Positions 22,861 to 34,700 are shown, counted from the stretch's first letter. The stretch is DNA of 64,000 nucleotides from Coriolopsis trogii (GCA_020543525.1 JAHYIO010000033.1:372001-436000); one strand, 5' to 3'. Made by a program: numbers and translations. Notes: generated by a model from the sequence alone, not told the origin.

Positions 22861-24594
22861 TTACCAATCGAGAAAATCTTCGAGCAGTTCGTCGGCCGGG
22901 AGAGGCACTGGGATCATGGGCCACCAATCTTCGTCGTAGATACCTTCATCGTCCTCATTGTCAAACTCCTCGCCGTCTGATATGACAAGGCCGTCCCATT
23001 CCACGTCAGGGACTACCTCCCGCAGACGCTTCACCCCGTCCTCGTCGGCATTGGCACACAGAACGAGCTCCAGCCGGTCGATGGGGAGACCGTAATGGCA
23101 TCGTAGCTGGAGCCAGACAAGGAGGCTCTCGAGGTATTCCGACTGATGGTTCGAGTGTGGACAGCCGAAGCGGAAGTTCGACAGTTGGAGCGTCGTAAGC
23201 TTCGGCATGCATAACGTGCTTGCTCCGGGCGGAGACTTCGCGGCGGACTCGGTCTCCACCTCTATTGAAAGCGCATCGAAGAATGCATCATCGGGGTGGC
23301 CAATGACGGTGAGCTCGCGCAGGTCGGGCATCCGACCAAAGAGGAGCTGCCAGTCCCACGACCAGAAGGAAGGAGCGATCTCCAACCTCCGCGCTCGAGA
23401 GAGAAAACGGGCGTCGCGGATGGCGCGCTGCATCGAACGCGAATGTGGGAAGGCGTCGAGGTATATTTCGAGGTCAGAGTCCATTCTTGCCAAGCGGTCA
23501 GCGGTGTTGTGCCATCCCCTGATGCATACTTGTGAGGCGAGTATGGGTTCGAGCGCGACGCTCAGAAGAGGCTTCGAGCTGGCAAGACGTTCTCCTAGGA
23601 CGCGTATGAGCTCCTGCACCCCTCTCTCCGATCGTGCCGTGATCGAGATTCGCGTGTCAGGTGGGATAGAGAGGTGGTTCAGCAAGTTGGCACAGTCGAT
23701 GACGTCCGAGTGGATATTGATGCTGCGAAGGCGAGGTAGAGCCACCGTACGCGACACGGCAGGCAGGGAAGTGGTGTCGTCATCCGGAAGATGTGGCACA
23801 GTCTCTTGCAAGTGCAAAGACTTCAAAGAGCACATGTTCTCGAGCGCATTCAGCATTTGATTGAAAGCGCCGAGCTTGTAGGTGTTGACGAGATGAGAAG
23901 CAAAGCTGAGTCTCGTCAGCGTCGTGCAGAACAGGGGGTTGTCCCACTTGACGACGACCTTGTGGATATCCAAGCGGCGAAGCTTCGGGGTCTGCCCGGA
24001 GAAGAGAGACTGGATAGGGGTACTGTGGTCATATGCGCCGCAATCCGATAGTGCGAGGTCTTCGAGCTGAGTGGCAGGACCCGTCCACCTCGACGACAGC
24101 GTCTGGATGAGGCGCACAGGTCCGACGACGTGGAGTTCCTTCAGACGTTCGGACTCCTGCATGATGAGGTCCAAGGATTGTGCGCGTCCGTTGTCATGTC
24201 TCGGGAACCCGGCGGTGACCCAGAGAGAGGCACTCTTGGACCGTGCAAGGAACTCTGTGGCGATATCCGCGCGGGTGAGAACGATCCTGCTCCACATCCT
24301 CGGGGTGTTGAGAGCGATGGACCGCCATATTCGACAGACATGAGAGACAGTGATCCACCTATATGCAGATCCCGAAGCGAGGCTGCGCGTGCGCGACGCG
24401 TACCAATCGGCCGCGACCTGGACGAAGATCTCGGAGAGCATTTCGGTGGGAAGTTTGGAAATCGGCGCCATGGCGTTGAGGCGGCCTTTAAGCTCGATGA
24501 TGGCGTTGGAATGCATGGCGATCTCTCCTTCAATCGCCCTGCGAGCATGCGAAGCCACATCCTCCTGAGAGCGTCTTTGGACTTCCAAAGCCAT
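22861..24594 (-). CDS. F-box-like protein, tandem paralogue 1
   Basis: This encodes a 577-residue protein with an N-terminal helix (RRAIEGEIAMHSNAIIELKGRLN), an F-box-like domain at residues about 42-95 (ISKLPTEMLSEIFVQVA ... ITVSHVCRIWRSIALNTPRMW), a long leucine-rich body and an acidic/aromatic tail ending ELLEDFLDW. F-box proteins recruit substrates to SKP1-cullin ubiquitin ligases; the substrate here is unknown. I start at the ATG at 24594 because an intron with donor GTGAGT near 24650 and acceptor AAG directly before that ATG appears to lie in the 5' leader. With that start the three neighbouring paralogues have nearly equal length (577, 579, 578). Single coding exon. Same strand and layout as the genes at 27360 and 29590. 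Confidence 0.82.
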   Translation of the reverse strand: MALEVQRRSQEDVASHARRAIEGEIAMHSNAIIELKGRLNAMAPISKLPTEMLSEIFVQVAADWYASRTRSLASGSAYRWITVSHVCRIWRSIALNTPRMWSRIVLTRADIATEFLARSKSASLWVTAGFPRHDNGRAQSLDLIMQESERLKELHVVGPVRLIQTLSSRWTGPATQLEDLALSDCGAYDHSTPIQSLFSGQTPKLRRLDIHKVVVKWDNPLFCTTLTRLSFASHLVNTYKLGAFNQMLNALENMCSLKSLHLQETVPHLPDDDTTSLPAVSRTVALPRLRSINIHSDVIDCANLLNHLSIPPDTRISITARSERGVQELIRVLGERLASSKPLLSVALEPILASQVCIRGWHNTADRLARMDSDLEIYLDAFPHSRSMQRAIRDARFLSRARRLEIAPSFWSWDWQLLFGRMPDLRELTVIGHPDDAFFDALSIEVETESAAKSPPGASTLCMPKLTTLQLSNFRFGCPHSNHQSEYLESLLVWLQLRCHYGLPIDRLELVLCANADEDGVKRLREVVPDVEWDGLVISDGEEFDNEDDEGIYDEDWWPMIPVPLPADELLEDFLDW

Positions 24595-25754
24595 CTTATT
24601 TATCAGAGAAATCATCAGCAAAGGAAGAGCAGTATAATCATATACTCACGTTGGTTAGCGGTCGTCTCACTCCCGTCCGCGACTCACTGGCAACCGGTGT
24701 TGAATACGGAGAGGTCCAATGACGGCGGCCCCTGCGCAACGATGCGCTACTATATGGCGGGTGACTAGATAGACCAGCTCGTCGACCAAGGACGGTGAGT
24801 CGATGAGCGGTCTACAGTCGTTGGTGATGCGGTTCACATGTTACAGAGGACGGCAGCGCATGGCTGGCCGGTGGCTGAGTTGAAGGAGGGAAGCAAGACA
24901 CGGGCGCTTGTGTTGGGCTACAACCGCGGCGACCACCGTGGTACGCGTGACGCATCTGCCGTCAAGTCTCTGAATCTTGCCGCCTACCTTCGTTTAGTTC
25001 GAGCTGCAGCGAAGGTACTCGACACACCATACAACTCGCTATGCCACCTGTGATCCTTCTTCGTATGTTCTCTGCTTTTGAGAGGAATAGAGCTCGATTG
25101 TAGGCATGCGCAGAGGCGTCCACTCGAAAAGCCTGAGAGATCGCTGAGCCCAGTGGAGCCTACCAAGAGACCGCACCGAGAGTCAATATTCGAGGATTCG
25201 TAGATTTCTCAGGGGAAACCAAGGGATACTACTGCATGCGTTTTACAATTGCACGCGTGAAGTCCATTGTCGTCCTCGAACATGTTCTTTGGATTAGTCT
25301 CCTTATCTTCGTACGCATATCCCTGCTGGTGCGCATTATGCTGTGGGTTCAACGTTTACCGTTGATGAAGAAGGAACTAGGAAGCGATGAAGGACGATGC
25401 ATTGGATCACCGCTCTACTTTAATTCGAAGCAGCGGGCCATTGAGATATCAGTCGAGCGTAATATATGTAGTCACCCCAGAGCGGGCGCTCTGCTTGTCA
25501 AGAATCAATCGCCGACGTTCATACAGTATACTTAGAGCCATGCATCAAACTAGTCGACGACCGAAAGCATGCTAGTGACAAGCAGGGTGCAAGATAGTGT
25601 ACAATACAAAGAGAGAGCGAACCAGGCTTCCGAAGTACAACGAGTCCGTACGTACGCGTTCCAACGCCGTTTTCGCAAGTATCAATCACGACCGCAGGCG
25701 AGAGCCGAGCCCCAGGCTGCTGCTGCTACATCTGCGAGTGCTCAGGCACGCGCG
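24595..25754. other. Intergenic region, 1.2 kb, no gene seen
   Basis: It contains the putative 5' leader intron of the F-box gene at its left end. Several short frames at 24838-25575 show no coding composition. No terminal repeats or RNA gene recognised. Confidence 0.5.
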
Positions 25755-26738
25755 CTATCTGCGGGACCCTGCATCAGGCCCATCGTTCGGCGACTGCTGG
25801 TTCTGGGCGTGTTGGGGGTGCTGACCCGGGTGCGCCTCCTGTAGGGGCTGATTGTCTGCGAGGTGTGGAGGCATTTGCTGGGCTTGCAGCTGTTGCATGT
25901 AGTACGCATACGCCTGCTGTAGATGGGTCTGCTGAGGTTGCTGAGGTTGTGTATGTCTCGAGGGCTGAGGCTGGTCTTGCTGGAGCGTTGGCTGAGCTTG
26001 CGGGACCTGATCCTGAGGCTGTTGTGCCGTCTGCTGCTGCAGCAGCATCTGGGTCCCGTTCGGCATTGGGGAGCGGGATGGCAAGGGCTGCCGGTTGGGT
26101 TCTATCGGCTGCCCCGCCACCCCGCGATCTCCGCCTGCTGAGCTGGTGTTTGGGGTGTCGGACTGCGAGTTTGGGTGCCCCCCCTGCTGCTGTTGTGCAG
26201 CGGCGTAGGCCTGAGACTGCGCTGTGTACGCAAGATATTGCTGGTAATGTACCGGGCTGATGACGGGCGCGGTCCCCTGGCCATTAGGCCATTAGGTGCA
26301 GCGACGCCAGCCCCCGCCGCCAATCCGCGACGTTGTTGTTGCTGTTGCTGATAATTCTCATGCTGTTGTTGCTGGTGCTGCTGGTGCGCTTGGGCGGCGG
26401 CGTACATAGCTGATGGATACTGCGTATGTGCCGACATTTGTCCCTGTTGCGGGACTTGGGGATCGGGGGAAGGTTGCGCAGGGCGCTGCTGGCTGGCTTG
26501 TACTTCTTGGGAGGGCTGGGTGGAAGGCTCCTCAGACGGAGGGCGCGGGGAGGAATTGCCAGAGGGGCTACCTGCGTGCGCGACAGCGGTAGCGAGCGGC
26601 GACGGTTCAGACTGCACTGCGGGGTCGGGGGTCTCCGTTTGCATTTGGGGCTGGAATTACTGCTGCAGATGGAGTGTGGTGGCGAGTGATACACTCGAGG
26701 CAGCAGTGAGTGCTGTAGGTGCAGGCGTCGGGAGCGAT
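25755..26738 (-). pseudogene. Broken glutamine-rich protein gene
   Basis: A Q/P/S/A-rich coding stretch continues through three pieces that are interrupted twice. From 26738 a Thr/Ala/Pro-rich frame reads ...ATTLHLQQ, then a TAA stop at 26657-26659, then FQPQMQTETPDP in the same frame; CAA to TAA would explain it inside a CAG run. The frame continues to 26297, where an 8-bp tandem duplication (ccattagg at 26281-26288 and 26289-26296) shifts it. Removing one copy joins it to the downstream Q-rich frame (HYQQYLAYTAQ ... QQAYAYYMQQ) that ends at 25755. Repetitive Gln runs suggest a transcriptional co-regulator or prion-like region (inference). I could not find upstream exons with a domain. Alternatives: sequencing error, or a shorter intact protein from the ATG at 26644 ending at 26102. 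Confidence 0.5.
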
Positions 26739-27359
26739 CTTGGAAATCACGGACACCAGTGCACACTGTCGGTTTCCGCAGGTATGAGAGCTCCTTCAAC
26801 ATCTTGTGTCAATCGGGATAGAGCAGTGAGAAGACTTGCGTTCGCTTACAATCTTCACTCCAACAGCAAGTTGGCAAGCTAGGAAATGGTGGCTACGGAA
26901 ACCACTGAGTCTCTGGTCATGACCTCTTGAAGTCCATGACTGGGATGACTACGCTACGTAAGCAGACTCCGAATGGAAGTTTACTGAACGTTAACTGGAA
27001 GTAGTCGCACAAATTCGCGCAAAGATTTGGGCAAGTCCGTGAATCCGACCTTGTCGACGTTGCGCTGAGAAGGAATCCAAGAGTCAGAACACGTATTGAA
27101 CGCCATAATCGAGAATTTTTCGACTGTCAATCCCTCGCAGCGTAGACGTCAAAAAGGACTGCATCACTGTAGTATCGCTGCCTACGGGAGACCAGACTTT
27201 GTCACTCGGCCCCGTGGACCTTCCTTGAGCCAAGTCATGTACTCCGAGTGTGCACTATACTGTAGGGGAGGATTAGTACAGATAAGAAGGTCATCATGAT
27301 CACCGGCATACCATCACTTGATAGAGGGAAGAGCGAGTCAATATGTCTACAAGCGTCGC
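26739..27359. other. Spacer with possible remnant upstream exons
   Basis: On the minus strand, 26987-27106 encodes a short frame starting MAFNTCSDSW and containing DLPKSLREFVRLLP. It could be an upstream exon of the broken Q-rich gene, but I found no chain of splice sites linking them in frame. Nothing else supported. Confidence 0.35.
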
Positions 27360-29099
27360 CTACCACAAGCCCCAAGCGACATCCATGAAGTCATCGGCGT
27401 AGTATGGATCATCGTAGAACGGGTCGTCATAGGAGTCCTCGGAATACATCTCTTCGTCCTCGAATATCTCTTCCTCCTCGAATTCTTCGATGCCGTCCCA
27501 CTCGACCTCCGGGACAATCTCCCTCAGTCGATGGACGTCTTCCTCTGTCGTGTTCTTGCACCGCGTGAGCAACAGCTTCTGCACGGGGACGCCATAGTTG
27601 CAACGTGTAATGAGCGCATCAACGAGCCAGTCCAAGACCTCGTTCCTGGGATTGATCAAGTCGAGGCTTAACAGGCGCATGTCCGCCAGCTGCAGCATCT
27701 CCAGATGGGGGAGGAATAGAGATTCGGGAGCTTCACCTCCGACCGTGTCGAGTTTTGCCAGAGTGTCGAAGAGCTGGCGGCTTTGGTTGTCTTCAACCAA
27801 TAAGACTCGGATCTCGGGAGTGGCCAAAAACATGTTGTCCCAACGTTCGGTCAGGTGCGAGGAGAACGTCTTGAGGGTATGGATGCCCCTGAGGATGCCG
27901 CTGTCGCGGAAAAGCGTCTCGAGGTCTCCCGAAGCCGATATGTTGAGCTTGAAGTCGCAAGGGGAAGTTGGCATTGTCGTGCCCTGGACGGCAGTGCGCC
28001 AGCATTCCAAACGCAGACTCTGCCATACGGGAGAGACACGCGAGAGGCATGCGGTGCGGAGAGGCTCGGACTTAGACAGGTGGTCGCGTAGAACACCCGC
28101 AAGCACGTTCATGACAGGTACAGACGTAGGGATACTGGAGGAGAGGTCGAATCGCGTTGTAGGTGGAATATTGAGATGGTTCAAGAGGTTGGCGCAGTCG
28201 ACACTGTTCGCTTGAAGGCAGAGGAATTTCAGATATGAGAAACTGATCTTTCTCTCTGCGTCGGGGAGCGAGCTTGCATCGAGTGGCAGAGGCGGAATTG
28301 CGTTGATCAGCTCCAGTACCTGGAGCGAAGTCATGCCCTCGAGGACAGAGAGCATGTCTGCGAACGAGCCCATCTGGGTGAGATGATCTCCGCGCCCGTG
28401 GATGACCAACTCAGTCAGGGATGCGCAGAAGATGGGGTTGCTCCATGTTACTCTGAGATGACGAATCTCGACGTGCCGAAGGCGGGGAAGTTGCTGCTGC
28501 GAGAACGTATGGGGAAGTGAGGTTGAGAACTTGACCCGCCCTATATGAGATTCAGATGCACGAAGGTGGATGGCTTCCAGGAAGTTAGCAGAACCTGAGA
28601 CTTTCTGGCAAGCCTCCATGACGATGTCAGTGGACGACGCGATGCTGAGTTCCCGTAAGCGCTCGAAGTCGGACAATATGATGTCGTCCAGAACCTTGCG
28701 TTTTTGTGTGTCACTTGGGGACAGAATGGCGGTGACATACAAGGGAGCCTTCTTCGAGCGACAGCGAGACTCGTCCAGAACCCGAGCGTGGTCGCGACTA
28801 AGGGCTAAAAAGCTCCACATTCTCGGCGTATCTAGCGCGATGGTCCTCCAGCTCCGGCAGACGTGTGTGAGCTTCAGACACGCGCTCGGACGTGTGTAGT
28901 CAGGATAGTAGCGATCGTGGATCGCTCCTGCCCGATAAGTTTCGTAGTAGTCTCTGGAGAGAAGGACGAAGACGTTGGAGAGGAGCTCTGTGGGTAGGCG
29001 AGCGATGGGTGTCATTGTATTGAGGCGACTCTTCAGGTCTATGATCGCCTTGGAGTGACGCTCTATTTCGTCCATGAGAGCTCTGCGCGAATCTGCCAT
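27360..29099 (-). CDS. F-box-like protein, tandem paralogue 2
   Basis: This 579-residue paralogue of the gene at 22861 shares its order: N-terminal helix (SRRALMDEIERHSKAIIDLKSRLN), F-box-like region (IARLPTELLSNVF ... LTHVCRSWRTIALDTPRMW), leucine-rich body, and a strongly acidic tail with repeated DDPFYDDPYY-type residues ending in DVAWGLW. It is likely a substrate receptor of an SCF-type ubiquitin ligase; the target is unknown. I start at the ATG at 29099 because it aligns with the starts of the other two copies. The open frame extends upstream to 29177 only from a non-ATG codon. A GTGAGT donor near 29315 suggests a 5' leader intron as in the neighbouring copies. Confidence 0.82.
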   Translation of the reverse strand: MADSRRALMDEIERHSKAIIDLKSRLNTMTPIARLPTELLSNVFVLLSRDYYETYRAGAIHDRYYPDYTRPSACLKLTHVCRSWRTIALDTPRMWSFLALSRDHARVLDESRCRSKKAPLYVTAILSPSDTQKRKVLDDIILSDFERLRELSIASSTDIVMEACQKVSGSANFLEAIHLRASESHIGRVKFSTSLPHTFSQQQLPRLRHVEIRHLRVTWSNPIFCASLTELVIHGRGDHLTQMGSFADMLSVLEGMTSLQVLELINAIPPLPLDASSLPDAERKISFSYLKFLCLQANSVDCANLLNHLNIPPTTRFDLSSSIPTSVPVMNVLAGVLRDHLSKSEPLRTACLSRVSPVWQSLRLECWRTAVQGTTMPTSPCDFKLNISASGDLETLFRDSGILRGIHTLKTFSSHLTERWDNMFLATPEIRVLLVEDNQSRQLFDTLAKLDTVGGEAPESLFLPHLEMLQLADMRLLSLDLINPRNEVLDWLVDALITRCNYGVPVQKLLLTRCKNTTEEDVHRLREIVPEVEWDGIEEFEEEEIFEDEEMYSEDSYDDPFYDDPYYADDFMDVAWGLW

Positions 29100-29589
29100 A
29101 AAAGAGCCGTCGAGCTCCAGGATCTCGTCATCGCTGGGGGTGATGGGGATAAGCCAAGGACTTGCTTTACAAAGCAATCAGGCGCTTGCCTTGCGGTGTC
29201 GTCGGACAGGGCTCTTCTCGGGGAATGGGGGAGTGGCATTTCGTCGAGATGTGCGAAGTCTGTGAAGAGCACGGCCTATCAGTGAGCTGCACAACGCCTA
29301 AGCTATTTACTCACGATTGGTGGAATACTAGGAGGTCGCTGAGCTACGACAAGCCACCGAGGCTGTGGCCGTCCTATGGTGGTGGCGGTAACTAGCGACG
29401 GTCGAAGGCGCAGCGACCCCATTGGGCGTCTCCACGTCCGGTCACTCGGCCCGGCGAACTTTATTCTCTGCGGCGGCGCGGACATGGTGGGAGTCTCGGT
29501 AATCCATGGCCATAAGATATACGTCTGGTGGTTCAAGTTCCATACATTAGAAGTCTTAGAGCCGTTAGCAGACCGCAACGGGGTAAGTA

Positions 29590-31385
29590 CTACAACCAAA
29601 GATCCTCTTCATCGTCGTCAAACATGTCGTCCGGATCCGTCTCCTCATCCCACATGTCTTCTTCATCGTCATCAAATTCATCGTCAAATTGTTCAATTCC
29701 ATCCCATTGCACGGTCGGAACGATCTCTTTGAGACGGTCAACGTCTTCCCTGACAATGTTGTAGACATTGACGAGATGAAGGGCCTTGAGCGGAGACTTG
29801 AACTGTCGACGCTTCATAAGGCAGTCGATGAGCAGCTCCCAGGGTTGGGGAGGCGTGGCAGCGGCGTCGTCGTCGTCGTCGTCGTCGTACAAAAACTCGC
29901 CGAAGCGCAGACCTTCTAGTTTGAGTACCTCTAGACGGGGAACGACCATCGATGACGGTCGACCCTTCTTCTTCCCATGCATGGACGCGAGGACTTTGAA
30001 GACCTCTCCCTCGTCGTCGTCACGATCGACCACAAGGACTCGCAGCTGCGGCGTGGCGTACAACAACTGCTTCCACTTCAAGCCTGGGATCGTGCCCTTG
30101 ATCTCCAGAGTGTGGATGTTCCTGAAGATCTTGAAGTCGCGAACGAGAGACGAAAGGTCCGTCCTCGACAACTGCATCTCAAGACGAACGGCCCAGGATG
30201 ACAGTTCCTTGACGTTCACAATGTCGACCACATCCCGGAAAGTTGTGATGTCGCCTCGCTCGCTGTGGTAACCGGAAAGGAGCATCGTGCGCAGCGGTGC
30301 GCAGGAATGTAGGCGATCTCTCATGAGGCTGAGTAAGGGTTGGGAGCCTGTGTGACCTTCGCCGCGAACAAGGTATTCGCAAGTAGCAGGGGTGATGAAG
30401 TGATTGAGGGCATTGGCACAGTCGATGTTTTCGTCTATGACTCGCAGCTCGGACAGTTGGCTGAGGCTGACCTTGCGGCTGGGGGGAGGCAGTGAAGATG
30501 TATCCGAGGGCAAACCCGGGACGGCGTCCTCCAGGTAGAGACGACGAAGAGCCGACATGTTTTCGAGGGCGCGGAGAAAGTCTTCGAAGGTTCCCAGACG
30601 GGTGCGCCCGTCTCGAGCACCGGAGAAGTCGAGGAAGGTCACAGTGGAGCAAAAGAGGGGGCTATCCCACCCAACCACCAGTCTAGATATGGACAGATAG
30701 TCTAGGCGAGGTATGTGTTCTTGGGAAAGGCTATGGGGCAACACCGGCGGGACAATGCGAGAGCCGTTATTCACGGCAGAGAGCACCAGGCCTTCCAGGA
30801 AAGGTGCTGGTCCGCCCAGCTTCTCCCATAGATCGCAAATGAGTTGAGCAGAGGCGCAAAGGCGAAGATCACGGAGTCGTAAGTGGTCCTGGGTGATGAT
30901 GTCGCGTAGGATCTTCTGGGTTTCGCTGCTGCCGATCGAAGGTAACGTCGCATTGATGTAGAGCGGAGCATTTCTGGAACGCGCCCGGAGCTCCTCCAGA
31001 GCTCGTGGTCGGAGAACGTAGATGAATCCCCATAGTCTTGGTGTGCCGAGCGCGATTTCTCGCCAGCGATGACAGATATGAGCGACCTTGAGCCACTGGT
31101 AAAGGGGGCGGCTGCGAGGTAATGATGTGAGGTTTTGCAGGTACATATATTCATCGCAGGCCATATGGACGAAGATATCCGCGAGGACCTCGGGAGGCAG
31201 ACGCGCGATGGGTACCAACGAATTGAGACGATGCCTGAGTTTCAATATGACCCTCGAATGCTCCTCAATTTCTTCTTCGATGCCTCGGCGAGCATCCGCT
31301 GCGGTGATTGGATCCCACGCACTGCAATCATATATTGGTGTAAACGCATTGAACGAGATCAAGGTGCGTGGGCGACTTACTCCAT
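29590..31385 (-). CDS. F-box-like protein, tandem paralogue 3
   Basis: This 578-residue paralogue has two exons. The first coding exon is five nucleotides (31381-31385, ATG plus GA); a 59-nt intron (GTAAGT ... GATTGCAG, 31322-31380) follows, and exon 2 is 29590-31321. The total closes in frame and starts MDAWDPITAADARRGIEEE. The F-box-like domain reads IARLPPEVLADIFVHMA ... VAHICHRWREIALGTPRLW. A run of aspartates near residues 490-500 comes from a GTC trinucleotide repeat at about 29872-29889, and the C-terminus is acidic (DDMFDDDEEDLWL). Role as an SCF substrate receptor is inferred from the domain. The gene is divergent from TEL1 with a spacer of about 0.4 kb. Confidence 0.84.
29870..29891. 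repeat. GTC trinucleotide microsatellite in coding sequence
   Basis: A run of about seven GTC/CGT units codes on the minus strand for the poly-aspartate stretch of F-box paralogue 3. Such a repeat could vary in length between strains. Confidence 0.75.
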
Positions 31386-31794
31386 GATTGTAGGTTGGAC
31401 GGATTATACGGAGGCCTTAACACAGGCCGATCAGGTCTCGCTCTTCCCCCTTGTGTCGAATTTACCGCGTTAGTGTTGGCGTCGAGGTAAGTGCTTACGA
31501 TATACTAACGCAAGAGCACGCATAAGGCTGGAGGCCGTCGATACGATAGGAATTAGGGACCGTGGATGGTGGTGGTAGTAGGGCGCAAGACGCGTCGGTG
31601 GCCAAGCGCCCAAAACACGCATCCGTCTCATCGACTTTCGGACTTAGGCCCTTTGTCCTGACACCTCCTCGTGCCTCCACCTCCTCCTCCGGGTTGGATT
31701 TACTCAATCATCTACTTCCCTGACGTGAGCTGGATCCTCCACCTTTTTGGTATGTTGCTGTATTATCTCCGCATTTCGAAATGGTTGTCAATGA
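31386..31794. other. Divergent spacer between F-box gene and TEL1
   Basis: This 409-bp region contains a pyrimidine-rich segment at 31655-31690 ahead of TEL1. It presumably carries the promoters of both genes. No gene seen. Confidence 0.5.
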
Positions 31795-34700
31795 ATGTAT
31801 GCGCAGCTCATGCCTCGGAAAGACACCGATAACCTGCTCCAAACCATAGATGACCTCGCAAGCGACAAAGCAACAGAGCGACAGCAAGCTCGAGACGCTG
31901 TCAGACGCGTTTTCCAGGAATCGTCTGCAGTCCTGCACTTCGACAAGAAAGGCGATGGTCAGGCTTGGCTAGCTATGTTCCAGGGCCTGTTCCAATCGTA
32001 CAAGAAGGAGCTCCTCGCGTGCACCAAGAACGGAGCCTTCCCAGATCAGGTCACGGGGCGAGGATCTGTCGCTGTGAAACGTTTAGGTGATGTAGCCTCA
32101 GTCACTCGCTGGCTCACGGAACGCAGCATAGAACGCCTCAACACCCGCGTACTCAAGTCCATCTTCTCCCACCTCACACACGCGATTGTGTATCAAGGAC
32201 GACTTCTTCCTCCTGTCGCTCTAGACTACGCGAAGACGATATACTCCATTCTTCGTCACAAGCCACACCTCTATGCTCTGAAAGACCACATCTGGCATCA
32301 ACTTGTCGCGCTCGCCTTCAATGTCGTGTTAGGACGTCAGCCGAAAAGGAGGCTTGCGGAGGATCTCGAGGACGATGCAGTGGGAGAGGACAGTGATGCG
32401 GACATGGAAGAAGCCCAGTCCCCGACAGAGAGCGAGGCGGGCCCGTCTACGTTGAAGAGAAGACGTCAAGATCCTCTATCCCCCCTCTCTCGCGGCTCGC
32501 CGTCCGTACACAGAGCGTCCCAACCTGTCTCTCTCGAGCAAATCGAATTCATGTCAATCCTAGCCGTCCTTTTCTCGTCACCGACCGCGCCGCTCCTGTC
32601 AGAGCCTGCAGAGTTGGACGAGGACAAACGCGAAGCCCAGGAGCTGCGAAGAGCGCAGGATCCCCACAGATATCCTCGTATTATCTTGAAACACTTCACG
32701 TTCTTCCTCCACAAATATACAGGTGACACTTCCCTCCATCACGACTTCCTCATTGCTCTGTCATGTGCTCTTTCCCAATACACCCTCAACTGCCGCCAAG
32801 TCGTCAGACCATTTGCTCACGACAATTGGCAATCCTTGGTTGCGATGTGGGGGACTAAGAACCAGGCGTTGAAGGGACATCTTCTGGTGACCCTGCGATT
32901 GTTGTTTCCGATGCTCACAGCGACACCTTTGGATGGGGAGACGAGGGATTGTACAGACGCACTCGTAGCGCTCTGGTACGCGCTCGAGACGTCGACTCAG
33001 GGACGCGGGACACTTCACGATCTCTCGCTCGACAAGCTACAATTGCGGCTGTCGGTGCCTACTGCCGAAGTGTCCTCTCAACAGGCTTTCGAAGCGGAGA
33101 CCTTCCAGCACGGCTGGCACTTCGACGCTGAGCAAGCTCTATCATGGGCAATCCTTCAGCTACAAGCGGACTGTGCTGAAAAGGTAACGCATGAACAGCA
33201 TAGCGCATGACTTAGCAGCTAAACAATACACTATAGCTATATTTGCGCTCTGAGTCCATTTGCTCTACCATTGCGTCCTTCGGGAAGCGCCGCAAGCTGG
33301 ACAACCCGGTGTCATCTCTGCTACTCTCGATCAAATCTCCAGACTCGCAACAAACTAGGACACACCATCTACAGATACTCCTGTTCCTCATCGACCGTCA
33401 CTGGCAAGTCCTGCACGAAGAACTGCGTCGTGACATCACCTCAGCCCTCGTCCCGCTGGTGTCCTTCGAGGATGCTGTTGTACAATCCTGGACTTTCACG
33501 TGTCTCGCGGCTATTGCCCATTCAGAGTGTACCCCTCTGACTGGGTCGTTGATCGGGTCGTCGTCTCCACATCCAGATGTAGCGGCGACATGGGATCCCA
33601 TCTGGACCCATGCGATGCGGCGCGCGAACGTTCCTGCTGTGTCCCGAGCAGCGTGTCACGCTGCCCATATACTCCTAGTCCACTCCAAACGCCTTCTTTC
33701 TTCTCAGCGGGTGCTCGCAGAGATCGAGTCTTTTGCGAAGGACCTCGACGTCCAGGGACCTGCCTATCCGTACGACTCGGTGTGCGACTTCATAGTCTTG
33801 TGCCTCCGCGTTGCAAATCAAGATGTCCGTTTGTACAGGATGCAGATGGAGGAGAAAATCCTCTCCTGGCTGATGGAGTCGTGGAGGATCGGCAGCGAGC
33901 GTCGAACGACGATGCCCCTACATACTGTCGCGCACATGCATACTCTACTCGAGGGGATCATCGGTTCTTCCCGCAGGGTCAAGCTGTCTTGCGGGATGAT
34001 GATGCCTCAGAGTACTATCGTTGACGCGATGGTTGAAGAAACACAGACGAAGGTCATCCGGGATTTCCAACTGCATGCTCATCTTCCTCCGTACCGACAC
34101 CGACGTGATCCGTCTCTGCCTGACTCTGCATCATCCCTCTCAGATCCCGCCGATAGTTCCAGCAAGACCATGGCGCCCTTTGGCGATAGCACGGACCTGG
34201 CACCTCCTCGAGGTCGGGAGAGAAGGCTCTCTGCTTTTCTGCTGAAATCTCTCGAAGAGCGCTCGATGGCTCTTGCATCACGGGAAGCGGGATATGGCTT
34301 CCCGACCGCTGAACGAATACGCTCCACTTTGGACTTGGCGGTGATTGCTCTTTGCTTCGAGGCGTCGCTACTCATGAACGGCACGCAATCGAACAGGCGG
34401 GTTCTCCAGGCGGCTTGCAAGTTGCTCACTGCCACAGTCCCACTGCTCACGGATACGAGATGGAAGTCAGAAGAGAGGCGGCTCATGTTAGACGCTTTTG
34501 AGCCCCTGATTCGAGCGGATGACGTCGGCTCTGAGCATGTCCAATGGGAAACACTCGTGCAGCCTACCGAACGGACGGGGATCAAGACGCAAGTCCTCAA
34601 GAAGCTCCTCGCGCAATCGCACGTTGACCACTCGCACCGGAGTCTGCGGCGAGACTTGCAGAAATTCGTCTTCCGTAGTACAGACGTAAGTGCGTACTGC

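Noticed and set aside
24838..25575. Overlapping short plus-strand frames after F-box gene 1
   Set aside because: No coding-like composition, splice sites or homologous sequence beside the other F-box copies.
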